Shown here: positions 24,223-32,317 of the stretch, piece by piece | Numbering within the stretch: the first letter of the stretch is position 1 | Layout: every line of letters starts with the position of its first letter | Source of the DNA: Bacteroidales bacterium | Lineage (GTDB): Bacteria; Bacteroidota; Bacteroidia; Bacteroidales; Muribaculaceae | Direction: 5' to 3' | DNA: 35,779 bases | Assembly (NCBI GenBank): GCA_004552725.1 | Contig: SFNM01000007.1 | Coordinates: 1 to 35,779, forward strand | Notes under the pieces: generated by a model | What the model was told of the DNA's origin: nothing | The model's input: only the letters and a program-made list of their open reading frames with translations | Databases searched by the model: none | Program-made: the position numbers and the translations under genes

Positions 24223-25800
24223 ATGACACACGATTATGATTTTCTCGTGATTGGCTCGGGTATAGCCGGCATGAGTTTCGCGCTGAAAGTGGCGGCCAAA
24301 GGTCGCGTAGCGCTCGTTTGTAAAACAACCCTCGACGAGGCCAATACGGCCCTTGCCCAAGGGGGTGTTGCCTCTGTTACTAATCTTAAAGTAGATAATT
24401 TTGAAAAACATATCCACGACACAATGGTGGCGGGCGACTGGCTTAGTGACCCGGCAGCAGTGAAACAAGTGGTGGAAGGCGCCCCGGCCGGCATCGCATC
24501 TTTGCTCCAATGGGGAGTGGATTTCGACCGTCAAGACAATGGCGAATTTGACCTCCACCGCGAAGGTGGCCACTGCGAATTTCGTATACTCCACCATGCC
24601 GATAACACCGGCTTCGAAATCCAACAAAGTTTGGTGAAAGCCGTGCGCCAAGAGCCTAATATCGACATATACGAGAACCATTTCGCCATCGAAATTGTCA
24701 CTCAACACCATTTGGGCAAGATTGTGACTCGTCGCACCCCCGACATCACTTGCTACGGCGCATACGTGCTCAACTGTGCTACCGGCGAAGTCGACACGTT
24801 TCTCTCCAAAGTCACCGTAATGGCCACCGGCGGCATCGGTGCGGTGTACCATACAACCACCAATCCGTTGATTGCCACCGGCGACGGCATCGCTATGGTA
24901 TACCGCGCCAAAGGCACGGTGAAAGATATGGAGTTTGTGCAATTCCACCCCACGGCCTTCTACCATCCCGGTGACCGGCCTTCGTTCCTCATCACCGAAG
25001 CCATGCGCGGCTATGGTGCCGTATTGCGCAATAAGCGTGGCGAAGAATTTATGCAGAAATACGACCCTCGGCTGTCGCTTGCTCCACGCGACATCGTGGC
25101 TCGTGCCATTGACTCGGAAATGAAACTCACCGGCGATGCGCATGTGTATCTCGATGTCACCCATAAAGATCCCGATGAAACGCGCCACCACTTCCCCAAC
25201 ATCTATCGCAAATGCTTGTCGTTGGGCATCGATATCACCAAAGACTACATTCCGGTGGCTCCGGCAGCCCACTACCTCTGCGGCGGTATCAAAGTGGACC
25301 TTGACGGCCAATCGTCGATCGACCGCCTATACGCTTTAGGCGAGTGCTCTTGCACCGGATTACACGGTGGCAACCGCTTGGCTTCCAACTCGTTGATTGA
25401 AGCAGTGGTATATGCCGATGCAGCGGCTAAACACGCTATTGACCGTATCGACCACATATCCATCCGCCACGATGTGCCTAAATGGAACGATGAAGGCACG
25501 CGCCACACCGAAGAAATGGTGCTCATCACTCAAAGTATTCGCGAAGTCAATCAAATTATGGGCACATACGTGGGCATCGTGCGCTCAAACCTCCGTTTGG
25601 ACCGCGCTTGGAACCGTCTCGATATCCTCTATCAAGAAACAGAAAAACTCTTCAAGTGCTCCAAAGCCTCGCGCGAAATCTGCGAACTGCGCAATATCAT
25701 CAACGTGGGCTACCTGATTATGCGCCAAGCCAAAGAGCGCCACAATTCGCGCGGCCTCCATTATACTATCGACTATCCCCCAACACCTGACCACAAGTAA
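24223..25800 (+). CDS. nadB: L-aspartate oxidase (NadB)
   Basis: An FAD enzyme that oxidises aspartate to iminoaspartate, the substrate of NadA. 525 residues. The dinucleotide-binding motif VIGSGIAGMSFAL is at about 9-21, ALAQGGVASV at about 44-53, and the substrate-loop HREGGHCEFRILH follows. The C-terminal FAD region has AAHYLCGGIKVDLDG and CSCTGLHGGNRLASNSL split by short turns. The helical C-terminal part is present. I chose the ATG at 24223 because the promoter lies inside the longer reading. trkH follows directly after the stop codon in the same frame. Confidence 0.97.
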   Translation: MTHDYDFLVIGSGIAGMSFALKVAAKGRVALVCKTTLDEANTALAQGGVASVTNLKVDNFEKHIHDTMVAGDWLSDPAAVKQVVEGAPAGIASLLQWGVDFDRQDNGEFDLHREGGHCEFRILHHADNTGFEIQQSLVKAVRQEPNIDIYENHFAIEIVTQHHLGKIVTRRTPDITCYGAYVLNCATGEVDTFLSKVTVMATGGIGAVYHTTTNPLIATGDGIAMVYRAKGTVKDMEFVQFHPTAFYHPGDRPSFLITEAMRGYGAVLRNKRGEEFMQKYDPRLSLAPRDIVARAIDSEMKLTGDAHVYLDVTHKDPDETRHHFPNIYRKCLSLGIDITKDYIPVAPAAHYLCGGIKVDLDGQSSIDRLYALGECSCTGLHGGNRLASNSLIEAVVYADAAAKHAIDRIDHISIRHDVPKWNDEGTRHTEEMVLITQSIREVNQIMGTYVGIVRSNLRLDRAWNRLDILYQETEKLFKCSKASREICELRNIINVGYLIMRQAKERHNSRGLHYTIDYPPTPDHK

Positions 25801-27594
25801 TTGATAACCCTCGATTTCAAACGCCTGCTGCCACCGCGAGTGCAACGTCGCATTGGCTTCGCCTTGCGCATCGCCATCTTCACGGTGGCGATGGCCACTT
25901 TGGGTGCACTTATCTTCGACTACGGCTTCACTATCGGTGATGCCGAGCGAACCGTCCTTTCGCAGGTGTACAATTCTGCGTGGTGGATATTTCTCATTGC
26001 GTTCTGTTTCCGCTTGGTATTTGCTCGCAAGGCAATACGCGGGCGCAACGTGGCGCTGACCGTCATCGGTGGTTTGGCATTGCTTTTGGCCGAACTGCCG
26101 GCCATTTGGCCGGCGTTGCAAGCATCGGTGTTGGCTCATCCACTGTTTCTCAAATCAGTGCTGGGCATCTACTCAGTGATAGAAGCATCTACCGGCATTG
26201 TAGGGTTTATCAATCGCAAAACCAACCCGGCGCTGTTGATGGCCGCATTATTTGCCGTGATAATGCTGATTGGCACCTTGCTACTGATGTTGCCACGCTC
26301 TCTGGCGCCTAACGTGTCGTTATCCATATTTGACGGCTTGTTTGTGGCCACCTCGGCAGTGTGTATCACCGGCCTCACCCCCGTCGACATAGCCTCAACC
26401 TTCAGTCTGGAAGGTCAAATAGTGATACTTCTTTTAATACAAACCGGCGGTTTGGGTGTGATGACCATAACCAGTTTTTTCGCCATGTTCTTTATGGGTG
26501 GAGCCGGGTTGCAAGGCCAATTCGCACTGCGCGATATGGTTGGAAGCGACACATTCTCATCGCTTATTTCCACATTATTATATATACTTGGCTTCACGTT
26601 TATTATCGAACTGTGCGGCGCTGTGGCTATTTGGCTCAACGTGCACGATACTCTCAACCTCACCGTCCACCAAGAAATATTTTTCGCTATTTTCCACTCC
26701 ATATCAGCATTTTGCAATGCCGGCTTCTCGCTCTGCTCGCTTCAAGAATATGTAATCGAGGGCAATCACAATTGGCTGTTCATTACACTTTCCACGTTGG
26801 TGGTGCTTGGCGGTCTCGGTTTTCCGATAGTGATGAATCTCAAGCGAGTGGCTGCATATTGGCTACGTAAATTCTTCGGATTGTTTTTTAGCGGATTGCG
26901 GCGACGCCAACGTATCGTGCATCTCACCAATATCAATACAAAAATTGTGCTCACAGGCACTGTAGTGCTATTAATTTGCGGCACCACGGCTATAGCCTGT
27001 TTGGAATGGAACAACACCTTGGCCTCGTTGCCCACAGCCGACCGCTTGGTGCAAAGTCTCTTTGCATCTGCCTGCGCTCGTACCGCAGGCTTTTGCTCCA
27101 TTCCCATCGCAAACTTCTCGTTGCTGGCCTTGGTGGTTATCACACTGCTGATGTGGGTTGGCGGTGGTTCTCAATCTACAGCCGGCGGTGTCAAAATCAA
27201 CACCATTGCCGTGATGGTAGCCAATCTCCGCGCAGTGATACGCGGTCGCAGTGCCACCACGCTCCTCGGTCGCGAAATACCGGCAGAGTCGGTGCGTCGA
27301 GCCTCAGCCGTAGTAACAGCCTCAATCATTGCAATTGTGGTAGGCTTTGTCACTCTTTTATCAATAGAGCCCACCCTCTCGGCTCGTTCAATTTTGTTTG
27401 AAGTTGTATCCGCTATCAGCACCGTCGGCTCAACTATGGGTATAACTTCCAGCCTTTGCGGAGCATCAAAAATAGTAGTTGTACTGCTGATGTTTACCGG
27501 CCGCGTCGGCCTAATCACCGTGTTGATGAGTATCACCTCCCAAACACCTGATACGCGCTACCGCTTCCCCAAAGACAATATCATCATCAACTAA
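25801..27594 (+). CDS. TrkH/KtrB family potassium uptake protein
   Basis: A potassium channel-like membrane subunit of 597 residues. It has many membrane segments and the four filter-like repeats: TSAVCITGLTP, SAFCNAGFSL, CARTAGFCSI and SAISTVGSTMG. The C-terminus RYRFPKDNIII is typical. The first codon is TTG, directly after the nadB TAA in the same frame. An ATG 30 codons later would cut into the first membrane segment (IAIFTVAMATLGALIF), so TTG is preferred. The cytoplasmic partner TrkA/KtrA is not in the window. Its end overlaps the end of ribF on the other strand by 8 nt. Confidence 0.93.
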   Translation: MITLDFKRLLPPRVQRRIGFALRIAIFTVAMATLGALIFDYGFTIGDAERTVLSQVYNSAWWIFLIAFCFRLVFARKAIRGRNVALTVIGGLALLLAELPAIWPALQASVLAHPLFLKSVLGIYSVIEASTGIVGFINRKTNPALLMAALFAVIMLIGTLLLMLPRSLAPNVSLSIFDGLFVATSAVCITGLTPVDIASTFSLEGQIVILLLIQTGGLGVMTITSFFAMFFMGGAGLQGQFALRDMVGSDTFSSLISTLLYILGFTFIIELCGAVAIWLNVHDTLNLTVHQEIFFAIFHSISAFCNAGFSLCSLQEYVIEGNHNWLFITLSTLVVLGGLGFPIVMNLKRVAAYWLRKFFGLFFSGLRRRQRIVHLTNINTKIVLTGTVVLLICGTTAIACLEWNNTLASLPTADRLVQSLFASACARTAGFCSIPIANFSLLALVVITLLMWVGGGSQSTAGGVKINTIAVMVANLRAVIRGRSATTLLGREIPAESVRRASAVVTASIIAIVVGFVTLLSIEPTLSARSILFEVVSAISTVGSTMGITSSLCGASKIVVVLLMFTGRVGLITVLMSITSQTPDTRYRFPKDNIIIN

Positions 27595-28468
27595 GGGCTG
27601 ATTTGATATCGGCATTGATGGCGGATTGGAGGTGGGCGAGGGAATCGAAATGCTGTTCACCGCGGATGCGTCGGTGGACTTGGCAACGGGCTATTGTGCC
27701 GTAGCGATTGCCCAAGTCAGTGTTGATTACGTGGAGTTCGCAAGAAAGTGGTTGGTTGGGAGCGATTGTAGGATTGCATCCTACGTTTAGCACGGCCGGT
27801 AGTGCTTGTTCACCATCAATAAAAGAGGCGGCATAAACGCCGGATAGAAGAGGCTGAAGGCCACGGATGTCGATATTGAGGGTTGGAAATCCGATTTTGC
27901 GTCCGTTTTGGAGGCCGTGGATTACCGGGCCTTCGAAAGTATATGGGTATGAAAGGATGTCGGCAGCATCGATGGGGCTTCCGGCAGCGATGGCTCGTCG
28001 GAGAGCAGATGATGAGGCGGTGACTCCGTAAGGTGTAGTGACAGGGTCTACGCTTACTACGTTGATGCCTTCGGCTGCTCCGGCAGCACGGTACTCGGAA
28101 GGAGAGGCGAGTCGGTCGGAGCCGAAAGTATTGTCGTAGCCCATCACCAATGTTGAAACACCGTATTGAGTGCGTAACCGGGCGAAGAATTGTCTGGCGG
28201 TTAGAGCTGCCAATTCGGGTGTGAATTGGAGAGTGTCTATGTTGGCGATACCTGCTTGCCGGATGAGTTGATGAGAAATGGCGCGCGATGTGGCCCAAAG
28301 AGGACACCGACCGGGGGCAACAACGCTCAGTGGGTGATTAGCGAAGGTGATGATTAATGAATGTCCGCATACGTTGCGTGCCAACTCGGTGACACGGTGG
28401 ATGATTGCGCGATGACCGAGGTGAACACCATCGAAGGTGCCTATGGCAGCAACTACGTTGGTTTTCAT
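27587..28468 (-). CDS. ribF: Bifunctional riboflavin kinase/FMN adenylyltransferase
   Basis: It converts riboflavin to FMN and then FAD. 293 residues, slightly short for the family. The N-terminal FAD synthetase half has GTFDGVHLGH (about 11-20) and the SSSALRRAIAAG element. The C-terminal kinase half has the GRKIGFPTLNI motif (about 188-198) and a final FDSLAHLQSAINADI helix. Its ATG overlaps the stop of the HAD gene (TAATG), so it ends the rfb-related minus-strand unit. No FMN riboswitch is visible upstream, as expected for an internal gene. Confidence 0.95.
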   Translation of the reverse strand: MKTNVVAAIGTFDGVHLGHRAIIHRVTELARNVCGHSLIITFANHPLSVVAPGRCPLWATSRAISHQLIRQAGIANIDTLQFTPELAALTARQFFARLRTQYGVSTLVMGYDNTFGSDRLASPSEYRAAGAAEGINVVSVDPVTTPYGVTASSSALRRAIAAGSPIDAADILSYPYTFEGPVIHGLQNGRKIGFPTLNIDIRGLQPLLSGVYAASFIDGEQALPAVLNVGCNPTIAPNQPLSCELHVINTDLGNRYGTIARCQVHRRIRGEQHFDSLAHLQSAINADIKSALS

Positions 28469-29091
28469 TATATTATGGCCGAATGGCGGGCAAGAATTTC
28501 GGAAAACTCACAACCTTCGGGCACTAAAGCAGTGTAGAAGCCTAATGTCGAAGCGGTGTCGAGGTTGGATTGAGAGTCGTCGAAGAAGATTGTTTCTTCG
28601 GGGTCGATATTGAGGTGTTCGATAGCGTGGCGGAAGATTTGGGCATCGGGTTTGAGTGCACGAGCCTCGAAAGATGTAATCATACCGTCGAAGTAGTCTT
28701 CGCGACAGAGACCGTCTTGAGCAAATTCTTGAGCGATGCGAGAGTGCCACATTATGGGGTTTGTGTTGCTTAAAAGATACACTTTGAAGCGTCGGCGCAG
28801 TTGCTGCAATTGTCGAAGGCGATGCACCGGAATACCCACGAGGAATTGACAGAAAGCATGGTCGATTTGAGCATCGGAGATGCCTGGTTGCAAGTGGGGA
28901 CGGACAGCGTCGTGGAATTGTTCCACGGTGATTTGGCCGGCTTCCAATTGCAGGAAAGGGCCTTTTTGGGAGAATTGGCCGAAAAATTCATCGGCACGTT
29001 GCAATCCGAGGGCTTGGAAAGCGTCGACACAGTTTTGGCGCTTGATATCCATGATTACGCCACCGAGGTCGAACAAGAGATTTTTAATCAT
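28468..29091 (-). CDS. HAD-superfamily (HAD-IA) phosphatase, YihX-like
   Basis: 207 residues with the HAD motifs in order: motif I FDLGGVIMD (about 7-15; second Asp replaced by Gly as in the YihX-like DLGG group), motif II LLSNTN, motif III with Lys in ALKPD, motif IV FFDDS. The cap is the small helical type. YihX-like proteins dephosphorylate sugar phosphates such as glucose-1-phosphate, which is also the substrate of the RfbA enzyme in this same unit. That link is only an inference. It overlaps ribF at its stop and follows rfbB by 14 nt. Confidence 0.88.
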   Translation of the reverse strand: MIKNLLFDLGGVIMDIKRQNCVDAFQALGLQRADEFFGQFSQKGPFLQLEAGQITVEQFHDAVRPHLQPGISDAQIDHAFCQFLVGIPVHRLRQLQQLRRRFKVYLLSNTNPIMWHSRIAQEFAQDGLCREDYFDGMITSFEARALKPDAQIFRHAIEHLNIDPEETIFFDDSQSNLDTASTLGFYTALVPEGCEFSEILARHSAII

Positions 29092-29105
29092 TGGTTATGA
29101 GGTAT

Positions 29106-30209
29106 TTAGCGATTTTTATACATTTTATCGTAATACTCGCGATATGCTCCGGAGGTGATTTCATCCATCCATTCTTTGTGGGAAAGATACCATTGTACGG
29201 TGATGCGCAGGCCTTCTTCGAAGTCGAGCGACGGTTTCCATCCTAATTCGCGGCTGATGCGCGAGGAGTCGATGGCATATCGCATATCGTGTCCGGCACG
29301 GTCTTTTACGAAGGTGATAAGGTCGAGGTCGGCACCGTCTGGACGGTTGATTTGGCGGTCGACTTCGGCGATGAGAGCGCGCACCAAGTCGATGTTGCTC
29401 CATTGGTTGAAGCCTCCGATATTGTATGAAGCGCCGTTAGCGGCTTGGTGGAATACTAAGTCGATGGCTGCCACATGGTCGCCTACATAGAGCCAGTCGC
29501 GCACGTTGAGTCCTTGGCCATAAACGGGCAATGGGCGACGCTCCACGATGTTGTTGATAAACAGCGGAATTAGTTTTTCCGGAAATTGATAAGGGCCGTA
29601 ATTATTCGAACAATTGGTGATTACAGCAGGGAAACCATAAGTATCAACAAAAGCGCGCACAAAGTGGTCGGACGATGCTTTGGAAGCGGAATATGGACTG
29701 TGAGGAGCGTAAGGGGTTGTTTCGCTGAACATTAGTTCGGGGCGGTCGAGTGGTAGAGCACCGAATACCTCATCGGTCGACACATGGTGAAACCGTTTGC
29801 CGCTAAAGCCGTCGGGCGATGCGCTCCACCAATCTTTGGCGGCTTGAAGCAAGGTGAGAGTGCCTAAAACGTTGGTTTTAGCGAAGATAAATGGGTCGGA
29901 GATGGAGCGGTCCACATGGCTTTCGGCAGCGAGGTGTATGATGCCATCTACGTTGTATTGCTTAATAATGGCTGCAACAGCCTCATAATCAGTGATGTCG
30001 GCGCGATGGAAGCGATAGTTGGGCAAATCGGCCACATCGGCCACGTTGGCCGGATTACCGCAATAAGTTAGAGCGTCGAGGTTAATAATCAAATAGTTGG
30101 GATAGCGTTGCACCAGTCGGCGCACCAAGTGCGAGCCGATAAAACCGGCGCCACCGGTTACGATAATCCGCCGCGCCCAATTTGTATTTATGTTATCAAT
30201 TATTTCCAT
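29106..30209 (-). CDS. rfbB: dTDP-glucose 4,6-dehydratase
   Basis: It converts dTDP-glucose to dTDP-4-keto-6-deoxyglucose. 367 residues from the ATG at 30209; the codon at 30218 is a TTG overlapping the preceding gene and is less likely. The NAD loop TGGAGFIGSH is at about 18-27, the catalytic STDEVFG at about 144-150, and YSASK at about 173-177. LAAESHVDRSI is the usual family motif. rfbA and rfbC lie upstream in the same unit, but a gene of unknown function is inserted just before rfbB. Confidence 0.97.
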   Translation of the reverse strand: MEIIDNINTNWARRIIVTGGAGFIGSHLVRRLVQRYPNYLIINLDALTYCGNPANVADVADLPNYRFHRADITDYEAVAAIIKQYNVDGIIHLAAESHVDRSISDPFIFAKTNVLGTLTLLQAAKDWWSASPDGFSGKRFHHVSTDEVFGALPLDRPELMFSETTPYAPHSPYSASKASSDHFVRAFVDTYGFPAVITNCSNNYGPYQFPEKLIPLFINNIVERRPLPVYGQGLNVRDWLYVGDHVAAIDLVFHQAANGASYNIGGFNQWSNIDLVRALIAEVDRQINRPDGADLDLITFVKDRAGHDMRYAIDSSRISRELGWKPSLDFEEGLRITVQWYLSHKEWMDEITSGAYREYYDKMYKNR

Positions 30210-30210
30210 A

Positions 30211-30726
30211 TCATTCAAAATCTTTAATCACCAACCAAGCACCTTTGCGATTAGTGCCCACGCGCCTGATAATGCCTGATTTAATTAGTCGGGCCAAAAG
30301 CTTTTGAGCAGAGGAATCAGTGACATTCAGAAGTCTTGCGATCTCTCTTCGGGATATTTTGGGATTTTCTGTTATTATTGAAAGTATCTTTTGTAGTACT
30401 TGTTTTTTTTCAGTTTGGTTCCAAGTTTGGTTCCGAGTTTGGTGATTAACTGATTCATTGCATACTGAACTATTATCACATGATACACAGTTATTTACAC
30501 CTTGATTTTTCACCAAACTTTGGTTCGGTTCCGTAGTTTGGTTCCGAGTTTGGTTCCAAGTTTGGTTCCGGCTCATTTTTTCGGCCACGGCGTTCTTTTC
30601 GGGTAGCATGAAGGCGACGGTGGTGTAAGATAAGTCGCTGTAGAACTGTACATCGAGGTTGGTGATTACGTCCTGCTCCATTTTTTCCGGGAAGGTGAGG
30701 CGGGTGAGTAGTTCGGTGCGGGTCAT
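30211..30726 (-). CDS. Winged-helix protein with Asn-Gln-Thr repeats, unknown function
   Basis: 171 residues in three parts. The N-terminal 50 or so (MTRTELLTRLTFPEKMEQDV, then LDVQFYSDLSYTTVAFMLPE) match nothing I recognise. The middle (about 52-108) carries repeated NQT-W/R units in two blocks separated by a Cys/Ser/Asn-rich spacer. The C-terminal 60 form a winged helix (KILSIITENPKISRREIARL, then SAQKLLARLIKSGIIRRVG) like those ending many Bacteroidota AlbA_2/Schlafen-type 'ATP-binding' proteins, which also have repetitive linkers. The first part is GC-rich like its neighbours; the rest is AT-rich. It starts 3 nt after rfbC, between rfbC and rfbB. It looks chimeric or a shortened relic. 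Confidence 0.7.
   Translation of the reverse strand: MTRTELLTRLTFPEKMEQDVITNLDVQFYSDLSYTTVAFMLPEKNAVAEKMSRNQTWNQTRNQTTEPNQSLVKNQGVNNCVSCDNSSVCNESVNHQTRNQTWNQTEKKQVLQKILSIITENPKISRREIARLLNVTDSSAQKLLARLIKSGIIRRVGTNRKGAWLVIKDFE
30412..30447 (-). repeat. 12-nt tandem repeat block, 3' copy
   Basis: Three units of AGTTTGGTTCC(A/G) on the plus strand, the third degraded (agtttggtgatt). They are in frame and encode Asn-Gln-Thr-Trp/Arg on the minus strand. Confidence 0.8.
30535..30570 (-). repeat. 12-nt tandem repeat block, 5' copy
   Basis: Three units of the same 12-mer, agtttggttccg, agtttggttcca and agtttggttccg, lie 87 nt from the other block in the same orientation. Because the unit is four codons, slippage would change length without changing frame. 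Confidence 0.85.
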
Positions 30727-30729
30727 GGC

Positions 30730-31281
30730 CTAGAAGGGGGTGGAGAATTGGTGGAGGAGAGGATGGTGTAGGTCTTTGTCGGAGAGGATGATTTGATTGG
30801 CGGGTAATTGCCAGTCGATGTTGATATCGGGGTCGTTCCACATCAGGCCCCCTTCGGCTTGGGGAGCGTAGTAGTTGTCGCACTTATAAATGAAAGTGGC
30901 GAAGTCGCTGAGCACGGCAAATCCATGTGCGAAGCCTCGTGGTATGAAGAGTTGTCGGCAGTTGTCGGCAGAGAGTTCTACGGCAACGTATTGTCCGTAG
31001 GTGGTGGAGTTGCGTCGCAGGTCAACGGCCACATCGAGCACGGAGCCTTCGACCACGCGCACTAATTTTGCCTGAGCGTGGGGCGGAAGTTGGAAGTGGA
31101 GGCCGCGCACCACGCCGCGGTGCGACCGACTTTGGTTTTCTTGTACAAATTCTACGTGGGTACCGAGCAAGTCGTCGATTTGGTCGAGGCGGAAACTTTC
31201 GAAGAAATAGCCACGCGAGTCGCCGAAAAGTTGGGGTTGGAGAATTTTCACTCCGGATATGTTGGTATCGATTACGTTCAT
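30730..31281 (-). CDS. rfbC: dTDP-4-dehydrorhamnose 3,5-epimerase
   Basis: The second sugar-modifying step of dTDP-L-rhamnose synthesis. 183 residues, a cupin fold. The catalytic His62 sits in RGVVRGLHFQ and a Tyr near 132 in FIYKCDNYYAP, with the IPRGFAHGF strand between. It follows rfbA by 5 nt. The next gene is not rfbD, which is unusual for this cluster. Confidence 0.96.
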   Translation of the reverse strand: MNVIDTNISGVKILQPQLFGDSRGYFFESFRLDQIDDLLGTHVEFVQENQSRSHRGVVRGLHFQLPPHAQAKLVRVVEGSVLDVAVDLRRNSTTYGQYVAVELSADNCRQLFIPRGFAHGFAVLSDFATFIYKCDNYYAPQAEGGLMWNDPDINIDWQLPANQIILSDKDLHHPLLHQFSTPF

Positions 31282-31286
31282 ATTGG

Positions 31287-32171
31287 TTAGCGATTGTCGA
31301 GTTCTTCTACCACTTTCATCAGATATTGGCCATACTGGTTTTTGAGCATCGGGCGCGCGGCGTCGATGATTTGGCTACGTGAAATCCATCCGCGGCGGTA
31401 AGCCATACCTTCGAGGCAAGCGATTTTGAGGCCTTGTCGCTTTTCGAGCACCTCTACATAGATAGATGCTTCGGAGAGGGAGTCGTGGGTGCCGGTATCG
31501 AGCCAAGCGTAGCCTTGCGGGAGGGTTTCGACGTGGAGGCTTTGACGGTTGAGATAGTGTTGATTGACTGATGTAATTTCCAACTCGCCACGAGCCGAAG
31601 GGCGCACGTTAGCGGCCACATCAATCACGTCGTTTGGATAGAAATAGAGCCCGGTGACGGCATAATTCGAGCGCGGATGTTCGGGCTTTTCTTCGATTGA
31701 AAGGCAACGACCGGTGGAGTCGAATTCGGCCACTCCGTAGCGCTGCGGATCATTTACGCGATATCCAAACACAGTGGCGGTGCCTTGTGAGGCGCGTTTT
31801 ACGGCAGATTGGAGCAGGGTGTCGAAGCCGGCACCGTGGAAAATGTTGTCGCCCAACACCATACATACATCATCGGAGCCGATAAATTCGCGTCCGATGA
31901 TGAAGGCTTGAGCCAAACCGTCGGGCGAAGGCTGGGCAGCGTATTCAATATGGATGCCGAAATCGCTCCCATCGCCGAGCAGGCGCTCGAAAGCGGGGAG
32001 GTCGACAGGTGTGGAAATCAGCAGTATCTGGCGAATACCGGCTTGCATCAGAGTGCCGAGGGGGTAATAGACCATCGGCTTGTCGTATACGGGCAGCAAT
32101 TGCTTGCTCACACCTTTTGTGATGGGATATAGGCGAGTGCCCGACCCGCCGGCCAAGATTATACCTTTCAT
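31287..32171 (-). CDS. rfbA: Glucose-1-phosphate thymidylyltransferase
   Basis: It makes dTDP-glucose from glucose-1-phosphate and dTTP. 294 residues from the ATG at 32171 (MKGIILAGGSGTRLYPITKG), with the nucleotide-binding GGSGTRLYP at about 8-16 and the GDNIFHG motif. The longer reading to 32216 starts with TTG and crosses the promoter, so it is rejected. First gene of the rfb-related unit. Confidence 0.97.
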   Translation of the reverse strand: MKGIILAGGSGTRLYPITKGVSKQLLPVYDKPMVYYPLGTLMQAGIRQILLISTPVDLPAFERLLGDGSDFGIHIEYAAQPSPDGLAQAFIIGREFIGSDDVCMVLGDNIFHGAGFDTLLQSAVKRASQGTATVFGYRVNDPQRYGVAEFDSTGRCLSIEEKPEHPRSNYAVTGLYFYPNDVIDVAANVRPSARGELEITSVNQHYLNRQSLHVETLPQGYAWLDTGTHDSLSEASIYVEVLEKRQGLKIACLEGMAYRRGWISRSQIIDAARPMLKNQYGQYLMKVVEELDNR

Positions 32172-32185
32172 ATTGAAATTTTTTG

Positions 32186-32193
32186 CAAATTTA
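32186..32193 (-). promoter_or_regulatory. Promoter -7 element of the rfbA unit
   Basis: TAAATTTG on the minus strand is an exact consensus -7 element ending 14 nt before the rfbA start. The upstream match is weak (TTGA at 20 nt). Confidence 0.6.
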
Positions 32194-32289
32194 GTGATAA
32201 TCGGCCAAAAAATCAAGCGGAGCGTAAAAAATTGAATGAAGGGGGGAGTGCTGACAACGTATTATTGCCGATTTCTCGGAAATTATTGC

Positions 32290-32297
32290 TACCTTTG
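32290..32297 (+). promoter_or_regulatory. Promoter -7 element of the DUF4271-hemD-rnpA unit
   Basis: TACCTTTG is an exact -7 match, 20 nt before the DUF4271 start, on the opposite strand from the rfbA promoter. A TTGC lies 21 nt upstream as a poor -33 element. Confidence 0.6.
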
Positions 32298-32317
32298 CAC
32301 TCGATTTTTAAACAATT

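Noticed and set aside
24118..25311. 397-codon open frame on the minus strand opposite nadB
   Set aside because: It mirrors the nadB coding sequence; nadB has motifs and a promoter.
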